DNA of 64,000 nucleotides, from positions 186,001 through 250,000 of the forward strand of contig NZ_JACRSE010000006.1 in NCBI RefSeq assembly GCF_014281055.1. Reading direction: 5' to 3'. A program made the position numbers and the translations under genes. Position 1 is the stretch's first letter; each line of letters opens with the position of its first letter. The notes under the pieces were generated by a model, which worked only from the letters and a program-made list of their open reading frames with translations, was not told the origin of the DNA and ran no database searches. Of this stretch, positions 33,750 through 42,729 are shown piece by piece. The stretch comes from Fluviispira vulneris (GTDB taxonomy: Bacteria > Bdellovibrionota_B > Oligoflexia > Silvanigrellales > Silvanigrellaceae).

Positions 33750-35519
33750 TTAAACTTTTTTATCAGCCATATAAACAATTTTTCCATTAAACATTGTCCA
33801 AAGAGATTTTGTATTTAATAAATCTTCAGATGATATTTCAAATATATCTTGATTTAGCAAGGTAAAGTCTGCAAATTTTCCAATCTCAATCGAACCAATC
33901 TTATCTTGCATCCGTATAGCATTGGCAGCATCAATTGTATATGCATAAAGCATATCTTCTAATTTTACTTTCTCTTCAGGAATAAGTTCTGCGCTTCCTG
34001 TTGATTTTCTTGTTATGGCACGTGTTATAGCTTCCCATGGATTTGCGCTCGAAACTGGCCAATCACTGCCGCCGACTACAAGAGCTTGAGAGCTTATTAA
34101 AGATTTAGTTGGATAAATATATCGATAAATTTGTGCATCGATATATGGTTTAAGGAGATCTACAGTAGATGGATTTGGTACCGCCCACAATAACTGCATT
34201 GAAGCTGCGACCCCGAGCTTCTTAAAGCGAGAAAAATCACTTGGATCTACAAATTGAAGGTGCGCAACAGTATGATATATCCCACTGTTGCCATTCGTTT
34301 TGCGAGCTGAAGCAACACCATCTAACGCAATTTTAACAGCCTTATCGCCAATGGCATGGATATGTACTAATAAATTACTCTTATCTGCTTCGGTCACAAA
34401 TAATCCAAAAGTAGAAGGATTTATAATAGTTGGTACAATAGCTCCGCTATTACTATAAGGTTTAGATAAAGCTGCAGTTTGTGTTGGGTATTCTGGTACC
34501 CCATCTGCAAAAATTTTCACTCCCAGTATGGAAAAATTTTCGACATGCTTATATTTTTCACGTATTAATTCAATCGTTTTTAAATCAGCTAAGTCAGCTT
34601 TTGGACTTGCAACTAAGGCACCAACGTGGACGGTCAGTTTTTTAATTTCTGCAAGTTTTTCATATATAGGAATAGCTCCTAAATGTTTTAATGAAGGATT
34701 CATCGTAAACATAGGTTCAGTAGGATAAGCATTTGATATAGCGTCTACCCAAGCAGTAATTCCTTGCGAGTTGAAATAATTTATGGCAGCCTGTCCTGCT
34801 TTAAGCATCAATTGATTGTCAGGTAAAGAAACATTTTTTCTAACTGTATCAAATCCTTCTTCTGACACAAAACCGTTTGGATTATTTTGTGAATCTCTTC
34901 CATAAAATTTTTGTTCTCTCTCAGTTAACCCTGAAATAAATGCTTTAGAAATACCAGATTTCTCTAGCATTGCTTGATTAACCCATGCCGTGTGCCCATC
35001 ATCACCTGCTAATACAATAGGTGTACCAATAAATTCATCTGCGTTAAATAGAGAATGTAAATCGTCAATATTAGACCAATAATTTGTAGATACACTATTA
35101 ATATATATGACATCATCAATAAATGCACTTTTGTTTGCGATAGCTTCTGTTACTTTAGTTTTTAAATCTGGGATAGTTAATAACTCACCATGTAAAGAAA
35201 ATCCAACTAATTCTGAAAATCCACCTTGAATCGGGTGAGCATGAGTATCTATCATGCCTGGAAGAAGGACTCTACCTTCTAAATTAATCTTTTTTTTGGC
35301 TACCCATTTTTTTGCTTGTGTATCCGTTCCTACAAAAATTATTTTTCCATCTTGAACCACAACGGCTTGTGCAAACGGCTTTTGTCTTTGTGCAGTAAAT
35401 ATTTTTCCATTGTAAATTAATAGATCAGCATTTTTAATTTTATTTGGGAAGGAGAGCGGATGATAAGTAATTAGCAATAAAGCAACGAATCCAATCAAAG
35501 CATAATTTAATTTTTTCAT
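33750..35519 (-). CDS. Exported or membrane-anchored YtcJ-like amidohydrolase
   Basis: 589-aa metal-dependent hydrolase of the amidohydrolase superfamily, closest to the YtcJ/N-substituted formamide deformylase group. The N-terminus has a hydrophobic segment (about 5-24) that could be a signal peptide or anchor. Metal-site motifs are visible: DTHAHPIQGG after the LLPGMI strand, a HIHAIGD strand end, HLQFVD and GGSDWPVSS near the C-terminus, followed by the returning beta domain (GSIEIGKFADFTLLNQD). The substrate is likely a C-N amide or formamide but is not predictable. The gene is flanked by two decayed genes and looks like the surviving member of an older cluster. Confidence 0.82.
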   Translation of the reverse strand: MKKLNYALIGFVALLLITYHPLSFPNKIKNADLLIYNGKIFTAQRQKPFAQAVVVQDGKIIFVGTDTQAKKWVAKKKINLEGRVLLPGMIDTHAHPIQGGFSELVGFSLHGELLTIPDLKTKVTEAIANKSAFIDDVIYINSVSTNYWSNIDDLHSLFNADEFIGTPIVLAGDDGHTAWVNQAMLEKSGISKAFISGLTEREQKFYGRDSQNNPNGFVSEEGFDTVRKNVSLPDNQLMLKAGQAAINYFNSQGITAWVDAISNAYPTEPMFTMNPSLKHLGAIPIYEKLAEIKKLTVHVGALVASPKADLADLKTIELIREKYKHVENFSILGVKIFADGVPEYPTQTAALSKPYSNSGAIVPTIINPSTFGLFVTEADKSNLLVHIHAIGDKAVKIALDGVASARKTNGNSGIYHTVAHLQFVDPSDFSRFKKLGVAASMQLLWAVPNPSTVDLLKPYIDAQIYRYIYPTKSLISSQALVVGGSDWPVSSANPWEAITRAITRKSTGSAELIPEEKVKLEDMLYAYTIDAANAIRMQDKIGSIEIGKFADFTLLNQDIFEISSEDLLNTKSLWTMFNGKIVYMADKKV

Positions 35520-36100
35520 AAAAATTCCTCATATAATTCGCAGAAATGTATTTTAAAAAATTCTCTCTTGATATTAATATTTAAATAATATTTACAATAA
35601 AATAATAATTTCCAGAAACATCAAGAAATATAAATAAAAAACACTAAAAATAATGATAGATATTTAATATAAATAATAACTAAATACCTGTTTACTTAAA
35701 CAGAAAACAAGTTATGAGCAAGAACAATAAACTATATCAAAACCTATCTTGTCAATACTCAATCTGAAATTTTCAATTTTCAAATAAATGCTTTTTACAA
35801 AAAATTGTTTTTCTTTGAACAAAAATATACCTAGTTAAGAAATCATACTTAATTTATTCTATGACATCTCCGATGTATCTAACTTGACAAACTATACAAT
35901 TCAATAAAATGTGTTTTATTTTCAGAGCATTTTTTAAATAACCACATAATTCTTAAACAATAATATATGGTTTTTAAATTGAAAAACCACAATTATAAAA
36001 AAACAATAATTATGACGGTTTTTGTGAGAGCAAGAAAAAAATTTTTAATCTGTAAATATAAATTCAAAGTTAACAAGCATATCATAAGTAGGATACTTTT
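35520..36100. other. Long gene-free stretch
   Basis: About 580 AT-rich bases upstream of the amidohydrolase gene and upstream of the broken lipocalin gene. One hairpin, TGGTTTTT-aaattg-AAAAACCA (35968-35989), lacks a T tract. I found no coding remnant that I can name. The length is unusual in this dense chromosome and fits a decaying region. Confidence 0.5.
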
Positions 36101-36466
36101 ATGATTAAATATTTAAAATTAGCACTATATCCACTCATTACATTTTTTTCTCAAAATATTTATTCCGATCAATGAGTAAAAAATGACCAAAAAGCATCGG
36201 AGTTTAAATTTGATATAAATAAATATTTAGGAACTTGGCATGAGCAAGCACGCCTAGAAACAAAATTTCAAAAAAATTGTGACTCTTCAACAGCTCATTA
36301 TTCTTTAAATAATGATGGGACAATTAAAGTGCTTAATACTTTCAACAGAATAGATGGCAGCAGCAACGATATTATTGGAAAAGCAAAAATTGACCCCAAA
36401 GATCCCAGTGGGCGAAATTTAATTGTTAGCTTTAATTTCATAACAACTTTCAAAGATTATTTATGA
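36101..36466 (+). pseudogene. Broken bacterial lipocalin (Blc-like)
   Basis: A ribosome site (AGGA) and ATG start a 24-codon signal peptide that stops at an in-frame TGA (36173-36175). The same frame then continues with an unmistakable lipocalin N-terminus: FDINKYLGTWHEQARLETKFQ, then CDSSTAHYSLNNDGTIKVLNTF, matching the Blc pattern YLGTWYEIAR...TAxYSLxxDGTIKVxN. It ends at a second TGA after about 97 further codons, in the middle of the barrel (LIVSFNFITTFKDYL); normal Blc proteins continue for some 60 residues. So the gene has an early stop and a lost 3' half. Intact Blc is an outer-membrane lipid-binding lipoprotein. Confidence 0.85.
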
Positions 36467-36556
36467 TAAACGTGCATAATAAGTTTAAATCCTCAGGCAT
36501 TTCTTTCTCATTCTCATGCTGTGTGAGCAATAAATTAGAGACTACAAAACTCTTTT

Positions 36557-37360
36557 CTATTCCCGTTTTACTTTATAACTGACAGGCGCCTGCACCAAAG
36601 GCAAAACAATAATTTCATCGATGTTCACATGTTCTGGCTCCTTTAAGGTTTGCAAGATAACCCGCGCTATATCTGTTGAATTCAATGCCTTTACCCCATC
36701 ATAAACAGCTTGAGATTTTTCATTGTCTCCATGAAAACGCACGAGACTAAAATCAGTCTTAACCATCCCAGGCGAAACTAAGGAAACACGAATATTTTTA
36801 TCATGAAATTCTTGGCGCAAAGCTTCGCTAAATGCACGCACAGCAAATTTAGTCGCACAATATACAGATCCACCTGTATAGCTGTAATGTCCAGCAATGC
36901 TTCCTAAATTTACAATATGTCCACCGCTTCTCTTAAGCATTTTTCGTGATACAACCGATGCCAATTTAAATGCCACAGTTACGTTTGTTTCGATCATTTC
37001 TTCGAGATCTGTGAAGTTTAATTCAGAAACATTATCACGACCACGTGCGAGACCCGCATTGTTTATAAAAATATCAACATCAAGAGCATTTTCATTTTCA
37101 AGCACAGAAAGAAAATCTTTCTGCATAAGATCGAGAGGTATTAGATTTATTCTTAAATCAGGATACAAATCGAGAATTTCATTTTTTAATTCTGTTAATT
37201 TATCGCGTCGTCTCGCCACAAGGTTCAGATGCACTCCTTCACGAGCAAGCCAAGCAGCCGTAGCGAGACCGATTCCTGAGCTGGCTCCTGTCACAAGAGC
37301 CGTTTTATTTTTTAATTTTGTTTCGTTGCTTAAAAAGATATCATTTAGAGTTTTCGCCAT
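36557..37360 (-). CDS. Short-chain dehydrogenase/reductase
   Basis: NAD(P)-dependent SDR of the classical type, 267 aa. Cofactor site TGASSGIGLATA (about 25-36), NNAGLARG, catalytic Ser-Tyr-Lys in GSIAGHYSY...GSVYCATKFAV, and PGMVKTDF after the active site. Overall it resembles YdfG-type 3-hydroxy acid dehydrogenases (the VNIDEIIVLP end is typical). Its start lies inside the 3' end of the KamA-type gene (20-base overlap), so surE, kamA-like and SDR form one translationally coupled unit. The substrate is unknown; serine, allo-threonine or 3-hydroxypropionate are options for the YdfG group. Confidence 0.88.
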   Translation of the reverse strand: MAKTLNDIFLSNETKLKNKTALVTGASSGIGLATAAWLAREGVHLNLVARRRDKLTELKNEILDLYPDLRINLIPLDLMQKDFLSVLENENALDVDIFINNAGLARGRDNVSELNFTDLEEMIETNVTVAFKLASVVSRKMLKRSGGHIVNLGSIAGHYSYTGGSVYCATKFAVRAFSEALRQEFHDKNIRVSLVSPGMVKTDFSLVRFHGDNEKSQAVYDGVKALNSTDIARVILQTLKEPEHVNIDEIIVLPLVQAPVSYKVKRE

Positions 37361-38438
37361 GTTCTTCTCCTTGAGGATACTGAACAGTGATTATAGAACC
37401 ATCAAGCGGACTTTCAAATTCCCAAGTATTTTTTTCGCTTTCTCTTGCTGTGTGGGTATTTATAGCAATTTTCCCATTTCCACCTGGAATATCAATTATT
37501 AAATGAGGAATACAAAGCCCAGAAATTTTCCCACGCAAACTTTTCATAAGATCAATTGCTTGCTTTAATGGAATACGAAAATGCTCTGTTCCTTTAGCTA
37601 AATCTGGATAATGGATATAATAAGGTTTCACTCTATTTTCTATGGCAGTCTTTAATAAAGAAACGAGTTTATTATTCGTATCGTTAATATCCTTTAATAA
37701 AACGGATTGGAGCACCACTGGTATTCCGTTGTCAATCAATTTTGCGAGAGCAGCTTTTGCTTCAGCCGTAAATTCTTCCGAACTGTTCATATGCACAGCG
37801 ATCCAAATACTCTTTTTTGTTTCATTAAGTATCTGAATAAGTGAATCGTTAATTCTTGAAGGTAGCACGGAAGGAATACGCGTGTGAAAACGTATGACTT
37901 TAACATGTTCAATTGATGAAATTTCTTTTAATAAATTGTGCAATACTTTATCGGTTAAGACTAAGGGATCACCTCCCGTTAAAATAACTTCCCAAATTTC
38001 TGGATGAGACTTAATATAATCAATTGCTAATTTGGCATTATCACTTTTGATATTGTTTGCTGAGTCAGAAACTTTATTCCGTCTGAAACAAAATCGACAG
38101 TAGACACCACAAAGATAAGTGGGCTTAAATAAAACCCGATCTGGATAACGATGGACAATCCCTTCTACGGGCGACCAACGGGAATCGCCGATTGGGTCAT
38201 CTAATTCTTCAGGCAAAAATATAATTTCGTTTTTAGAAGGAATAAATTGTTTCGCAAGGGCTTTATTACCCTTAACAATATCTTCGATAAAAATATGCGG
38301 CACACGAATATCAAATGTGTCTTTTACTTTTTGCAAATCTTGTATATCACTCGCAGGAACAATAGATTTCTCTGCCAATTGATTCAAGTTAATCAAAGAT
38401 TTTGCTAATTCTTTTGCCCAGTTTTTTTCAGATATCAT
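37341..38438 (-). CDS. KamA-family radical SAM enzyme (lysine 2,3-aminomutase-like)
   Basis: Radical SAM, PLP-dependent aminomutase family, 365 aa. The cluster motif is CGVYCRFCFRR (C-x3-C-x2-C) preceded by the family segment DSRWSPVEGIVHRYPDRVLF. The SAM-contact motif reads TGGDPLV, and the PLP lysine lies in DIPGGNGKIAI, which favours KamA over EpmB. It is shorter than clostridial lysine 2,3-aminomutase (about 416) and resembles the short forms of Gram-negative bacteria. It would make beta-lysine, either as a metabolite, an osmolyte or for modifying EF-P; no efp or epmA gene is nearby. The start overlaps the surE stop by ATGA. Confidence 0.85.
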   Translation of the reverse strand: MISEKNWAKELAKSLINLNQLAEKSIVPASDIQDLQKVKDTFDIRVPHIFIEDIVKGNKALAKQFIPSKNEIIFLPEELDDPIGDSRWSPVEGIVHRYPDRVLFKPTYLCGVYCRFCFRRNKVSDSANNIKSDNAKLAIDYIKSHPEIWEVILTGGDPLVLTDKVLHNLLKEISSIEHVKVIRFHTRIPSVLPSRINDSLIQILNETKKSIWIAVHMNSSEEFTAEAKAALAKLIDNGIPVVLQSVLLKDINDTNNKLVSLLKTAIENRVKPYYIHYPDLAKGTEHFRIPLKQAIDLMKSLRGKISGLCIPHLIIDIPGGNGKIAINTHTARESEKNTWEFESPLDGSIITVQYPQGEEHGENSK

Positions 38439-39214
38439 AATTTCAGATTACCAAGAAACCTTTCTAGTTTTTTGTTACTTTCTGTACTGCTTTGCTTCGC
38501 TTGAACAAAGCTTAAGGTTGCAATTCCACTCGATACTAAAGAAACATCTTGAGACATATCTTGTGGTTCAAAGCGAGAAACACCACCTATCAGATAGATT
38601 TTTATATTCTTATTGTCCTTAGGAGTCATTTCGTCGAAGTTAGGGACATAAAGGGATTCTCCACCACAGTCCGCAATGGCCGCTGTTTTTGCACAGATAG
38701 GGACATTGATATTGAGTATTTCAAGCCGAGGCCATTCAAGTTTTTGTGCATGCTCTAAAACTTGCCCCACAAGCTGGGCAGCTTTTAAAAATGCTTCGTC
38801 CACATCCTGTTCCGAGCCTCCTCGATTATCTGAATCAGCAGACACGGCAATTGCTTTGTAGCCAATCATGGCTGCCTCAGTTGCTGCTCCCACCGTGCCG
38901 CTGTAATTGACATCAATTCCAACATTCATGCCATGGTTGATACCAGAAATGACGAAATCAGGTTTATCATCCTTTAGAATTTGTCCTAATGCCAGAGCCA
39001 CACAATCCGCTGGTGTGCCGTCAACTGCATAAACTTCTTCAGAAATTTTCTTTACGCGAATGGGTTCATAAAAGGTCATTGCATGGGATTTTCCACTGCG
39101 TTCGCCATTTGGAGCAACAACTGTTATTTTGTGACCTAAGGATTTGAGATGGCTCATAAGAACTTGCATACCTTTTGCCTTATAACCATCGTCATTTGAG
39201 AGGAGAAGATGCAT
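38435..39214 (-). CDS. surE: 5'/3'-nucleotidase SurE
   Basis: Metal-dependent nucleoside monophosphatase, 259 aa from the ATG at 39214. The classical N-terminus is MHLLLSNDDGYKAKGMQVL, with the metal-binding Asp-Asp, followed by VVAPNGERSGKSHAMT, VDGTPADCVALAL and SGINHGMNVGIDVNYSGTVGAATEAA. The frame is open 22 codons further, into the divergent gene, but homology begins at 39214. It is first in a unit with the KamA-like and SDR genes. The start is one base from the GTG of the divergent glutaminyl cyclase gene, so the two promoters must lie inside the opposite coding sequences. Confidence 0.93.
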   Translation of the reverse strand: MHLLLSNDDGYKAKGMQVLMSHLKSLGHKITVVAPNGERSGKSHAMTFYEPIRVKKISEEVYAVDGTPADCVALALGQILKDDKPDFVISGINHGMNVGIDVNYSGTVGAATEAAMIGYKAIAVSADSDNRGGSEQDVDEAFLKAAQLVGQVLEHAQKLEWPRLEILNINVPICAKTAAIADCGGESLYVPNFDEMTPKDNKNIKIYLIGGVSRFEPQDMSQDVSLVSSGIATLSFVQAKQSSTESNKKLERFLGNLKL

Positions 39215-39215
39215 T

Positions 39216-40220
39216 GTGAAAAAAACCTCGTTGTTTTGGGTAATATTATGGATGGTTCCGTTCGGAGGAGCAATTGCCAAAGCTCAACCCCTAACTTATC
39301 AAAACTCGACTCAATTCTCAGAAGACAATATGAGTAAGTCGCTTGCTTGGTATACTTTAAATCCACACCCTATGGGAAGTGAAAATCAAACTAAAATTGC
39401 TCAAAGTTTAGAGCTCACTCTTAAAAAACTTGGATGGAAAACAACAAAACAGAGGTTTAAGGTAAACGCACCAAATCTAGAATCTTTACGTTTCGGTGGA
39501 AAAAATAAAAATGACAAAGAATTAAAACTTGTTGATGGATATAATATTATTGCAACATTAAACGGTAAAGAAAATTGTTCTATTATAATTGGTGGCCATT
39601 ATGACACAAAATTTTTTAGAGATTTTAAATTTATTGGTGCAAATGACGGAGGTTCTTCGACCGTTTTAATGTTAGAGTTTGCTCGCATGCTTAAAAAAGA
39701 AAACTTTAAATCAGGAACTCTAGGACGTTGCTCTATAACACTCGTTTTTTTTGATGGAGAAGAAGCATTTTTACCAAATTGGGATGAAGGAAATTATATT
39801 TTAGGAATACAAGATAACCTATATGGATCAAGAGAGTTTGTAAAACAATATGTGCAAACAAAAAATAATATAAAGTTATTTGAAAATAAGCCCATCAATT
39901 TAACAATTGTTCTTGATATGATTGGACATAAAAATCAAAAACTTTTTATGTCCAATGGTTCTGATAATACTTATGCAGAAAAATTTATTCTAACAGCCAA
40001 AAATATTGATATAAAAAAATCTTGGCTTTCAATGGAAGATGATCATATTCCTTTTAAAGATCTAAATATTCCTTATCTCCATATTATTGATTGGACAAAT
40101 TTAAAAGAATGGCACACAATGAAAGATACAGAAGAAATAATATCAGTTAAAAATTTAGCAAATTTTGGCCAATCGCTTTTATCCTTTCTTTCTAGCAAAA
40201 GGATTGAAAATGGAAAATAA
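39216..40220 (+). CDS. Exported M28-family glutaminyl-peptide cyclotransferase-like enzyme
   Basis: 334 aa starting at GTG with AGGAG 10 bases upstream. A signal peptide (about 1-23, ending AIAKAQ) sends it out of the cytosol. The zinc aminopeptidase-like fold shows GGHYDTK, GANDGGSSTVLMLE, LVFFDGEEAF and LDMIGHK. The stretch NLYGSREF, the loop after the DGEEAF motif and EDDHIPF match animal-type glutaminyl cyclases (QPCT) better than typical M28 peptidases. QPCT converts N-terminal Gln to pyroglutamate, protecting peptides from aminopeptidases. A genuine aminopeptidase remains possible. It overlaps cobU by 11 bases and may be co-transcribed with cobU and ubiE. Confidence 0.78.
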   Translation: MKKTSLFWVILWMVPFGGAIAKAQPLTYQNSTQFSEDNMSKSLAWYTLNPHPMGSENQTKIAQSLELTLKKLGWKTTKQRFKVNAPNLESLRFGGKNKNDKELKLVDGYNIIATLNGKENCSIIIGGHYDTKFFRDFKFIGANDGGSSTVLMLEFARMLKKENFKSGTLGRCSITLVFFDGEEAFLPNWDEGNYILGIQDNLYGSREFVKQYVQTKNNIKLFENKPINLTIVLDMIGHKNQKLFMSNGSDNTYAEKFILTAKNIDIKKSWLSMEDDHIPFKDLNIPYLHIIDWTNLKEWHTMKDTEEIISVKNLANFGQSLLSFLSSKRIENGK

Positions 40221-40851
40221 TCAATCAACTATTGCTCTTCTATTAGGCGGAGCCCATTCTGGCAAAAGTCAATTCGCTGAAAACTGTGCTGCCCATTGGC
40301 GATCTGTTGCTTACTATGCAACAGGTGGACAAATTGAAAACTCACCTGAGTGGGAAAACCGCATTCTTCGCCACAAAGAGAGAAGACCAAGCCATTGGTT
40401 GACTATTGAATATCCAATGGAAATTGATGATGTAGCAACTATTTGTAAACAAGAAAATCCAGAAGTATTAATAATGGATTGTTTGACCCTCTGGATGGGT
40501 TGGAAATTGAGCAAAAATTTCCAAAGTTATTCTCAAATTCAATTGTTAAAACATTTAGAAACAGAGTCGATCCATCTTTTAAAAGAAATACAAAATTTAA
40601 ACCTTCCTGTACTTGTAGTTTCGAACGAAGTGGGAGAAGGTGTCGTACCAAGCTCAGAAAGTGGAAGACTTTTTCGCGAGGCTATGGGATATATAAATCA
40701 ATTGTTTGCCGAAGCTGCAAAATTAATTTCATTCAGTATTGCCAGTCAGAATCTTCTTTTAAAAAATTCTAACATGAAAATGCAAAATGGATTTTCGCCG
40801 CTAGGCATAATAAATGCTGAATATATTTTTTCTGAATTAAATTTTAAATAA
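40210..40851 (+). CDS. cobU: Adenosylcobinamide kinase/guanylyltransferase
   Basis: CobU phosphorylates and then guanylylates adenosylcobinamide in the nucleotide-loop branch of cobalamin assembly and salvage. The P-loop is LLLGGAHSGKSQFAE at the N-terminus, followed by family motifs RHKERRPSHWLTIE, the DCLTLWMGW strand and VSNEVGEGVVPSSESGRLFREAMGYIN. I start at the ATG at 40210 because homology begins there. Length 213 aa is slightly over the usual 180. It is the only cobalamin gene here; with MetH in the same window it shows that the cell uses B12. It supports uptake and completion of cobinamides, not full synthesis. Confidence 0.92.
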   Translation: MENNQSTIALLLGGAHSGKSQFAENCAAHWRSVAYYATGGQIENSPEWENRILRHKERRPSHWLTIEYPMEIDDVATICKQENPEVLIMDCLTLWMGWKLSKNFQSYSQIQLLKHLETESIHLLKEIQNLNLPVLVVSNEVGEGVVPSSESGRLFREAMGYINQLFAEAAKLISFSIASQNLLLKNSNMKMQNGFSPLGIINAEYIFSELNFK

Positions 40852-40870
40852 ATATTTTTTGAGGTTAATT

Positions 40871-41611
40871 ATGAAAGTTGAAAATGAAAACAATCAATCC
40901 ATGATTTTAAGCGATAAATCCCTTCAAGTTCAAAAAATGTTCGATAAAATATCTAGGAAATATGATTTTCTAAATCGTCTACTTTCCGCTGGTCAAGACA
41001 TCCGGTGGCGGAATTATATGATTAAAAAACTCCCTAAAGTAGAAAATAAATCAGGAACTTTATATGATATTGCCTGCGGAACTGGCGATGTATTATTTTC
41101 CACAGCAATTCTTAGAAATGATTATACCAATCTTACTGGTTTTGATATTTCAAACGGAATGCTAGAGCAGGCAAAGGCAAGAGGGAAAGCAAAATTCTCA
41201 CATATACATTTTATCCAAGCTTCAGCTGAAAGCATTCCGGTAAATTCTAACTCTGCGGATGCTGTTACCATTTCTTTTGGTTTTAGAAATGTCGATCAAA
41301 GAGAAAAAGCATTGCAAGAGTTTCATAGAATTTTAAAACCATCTGGTACTTTATTTATTCTCGAATTTTTTCCATCTAAAAATACATTTATGTCTAAGTT
41401 ATTTGATTTTTATTTTAAAAAAATATTGCCTAAAATTGCAGGTCTTTTCTCAGATAAATCTGCTTATGAATATCTGCCAAATAGTGTATCAACTATGCCT
41501 GATGGAGATGAATTTAAAAATACTCTTAAAGAAATGGGTTTTATAGAAATTGAGCAAAAATGCTGGCTCACTGGCGCAACACGACTTTTCAAAGCTGTTA
41601 AAAAGAGTTAA
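40871..41611 (+). CDS. ubiE: Demethylmenaquinone/ubiquinone C-methyltransferase
   Basis: SAM-dependent C-methyltransferase of quinone biosynthesis (UbiE/MenG). The N-terminal signature is VQKMFDKISRKYDFLNRLLSAGQDIRWR, followed by the SAM site YDIACGTGDV, the second family signature SFGFRNVDQREKALQEFHRILKPSG and LEFFPS. The ATG at 40871 has GAGG six bases upstream and is preferred to the TTG at 40859. Length from there is 246 aa. Whether it works on menaquinone, ubiquinone or both cannot be seen. It follows cobU by 19 bases and precedes mdh by 96. Confidence 0.93.
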   Translation: MKVENENNQSMILSDKSLQVQKMFDKISRKYDFLNRLLSAGQDIRWRNYMIKKLPKVENKSGTLYDIACGTGDVLFSTAILRNDYTNLTGFDISNGMLEQAKARGKAKFSHIHFIQASAESIPVNSNSADAVTISFGFRNVDQREKALQEFHRILKPSGTLFILEFFPSKNTFMSKLFDFYFKKILPKIAGLFSDKSAYEYLPNSVSTMPDGDEFKNTLKEMGFIEIEQKCWLTGATRLFKAVKKS

Positions 41612-41707
41612 AAATTTATGCGCTGCTTGTTTTGATTAAAAAAAGCGAGCATTATGCCAAACGAGTTAACTTACGAATTGCCTGTTTCTTTAACAAGGAG
41701 CTAAAAA

Positions 41708-42652
41708 ATGCTTAAGAGACCAAAAATTACAGTTGTGGGTGCCGGTGGAAATGTGGGAGCATCCGTTGTTCAATGGTGTGCACAAAAAGAGCTTGGGGAT
41801 CTCGTTCTCATTGACTTAAAACCAAATGTTGCGCAAGGACGTGCTTTGGATCTTTCACAAGGAGGAGCATTTGCGGGCTTCAATGCTAGCTTTACTTCAA
41901 CAGACGACTCTTCTCATATGCAAGACTCGGACATAGTCGTCATCACAGCAGGTGTTCCACGTAAACCTGGACAAACTCGTGAAGAGCTTGTTGGTATTAA
42001 TGCTGGCATTGTAAAAACTGTCTGTGAAAATGTAAAACAATATGCTCCAAATTCCATCGTAATTATTGTTTCAAATCCTCTCGATGCTATGCTCACAGTG
42101 GCACAAAAAGTAACAGGTTTCCCAAGAGAAAGAGTGATAGGAATGTCAGGAGTTCTTGATTCTTCTCGCTTTCGCTCAAATATTGCTCGTGCATTAAATG
42201 TTCATATAAAAGATGTTTCTGCAATAGTTTTAGGCGCACACACTGATAAAGATATGGTTCCTATCACAAGTACAGCTACTGTGGGCGGCGTACCACTCAA
42301 TAAATTGCTAAAAGCAGAACAAATTGCTGATGTCGTCAGCAGAACCAAACGCGGAGGAGCTGAACTTACTGAACTTATTGGCACTTCCGCATGGGTAGCT
42401 CCTGGTTTTGGTGTGACAGCAATGGTTGAAAGTATCGTTCTCAATCAAGGACGCATTTTACCTTGTTCAGTAGAACTCAAAGGTGAATACGATATTTCTG
42501 AAGGTGCATGCCTATGTGTTCCGGTTAAATTAACAAATAAAGGTGCTGAAAAGGTTTTTGAAATCGACCTCTCGTCCGATGAAAAAGCAGCTTTAAAAGC
42601 GGCACACACTGCTTATCTGGAAGTGAGAAAAATTGCTTTGAGCAGTATTTAA
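41708..42652 (+). CDS. mdh: Malate dehydrogenase
   Basis: NAD-dependent malate dehydrogenase of the LDH-like type (314 aa), interconverting malate and oxaloacetate in the TCA cycle. NAD site VVGAGGNVGASV, substrate-loop RKPGQTREELVGINAG with the mobile-loop arginines, VSNPLDAML, MSGVLDSSRFR with the Asp-Arg pair, and the catalytic His in LGAHTDKDMVPI. In this last motif the usual GGHGDxMVP carries extra residues between His and the Met-Val-Pro, an unusual local change. AAGGAGC lies about 7 bases upstream of the ATG. A strong terminator ends the unit. Confidence 0.93.
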   Translation: MLKRPKITVVGAGGNVGASVVQWCAQKELGDLVLIDLKPNVAQGRALDLSQGGAFAGFNASFTSTDDSSHMQDSDIVVITAGVPRKPGQTREELVGINAGIVKTVCENVKQYAPNSIVIIVSNPLDAMLTVAQKVTGFPRERVIGMSGVLDSSRFRSNIARALNVHIKDVSAIVLGAHTDKDMVPITSTATVGGVPLNKLLKAEQIADVVSRTKRGGAELTELIGTSAWVAPGFGVTAMVESIVLNQGRILPCSVELKGEYDISEGACLCVPVKLTNKGAEKVFEIDLSSDEKAALKAAHTAYLEVRKIALSSI

Positions 42653-42673
42653 CTTAGTTATAAAGTTTTAAAT

Positions 42674-42708
42674 AAAAAAAGCTCTTTATTTTAGAGCTTT
42701 TTTTTATT
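42674..42708 (+). terminator. Intrinsic terminator after mdh
   Basis: AAAAAGCTCT pairs with AGAGCTTTTT around a 7-base loop and is followed by a run of T. The A-rich 5' side means it could also act on the convergent DUF6311-like transcript. Confidence 0.85.
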
Positions 42709-42729
42709 TAAAACAAGAATTTTTTATTC

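Noticed and set aside
36173-36175. TGA read as an amino acid in the lipocalin gene
   Set aside because: Other genes here (metE, surE, the DUF4436-like gene) end in TGA, no SECIS-like element was seen, and the gene is truncated anyway.
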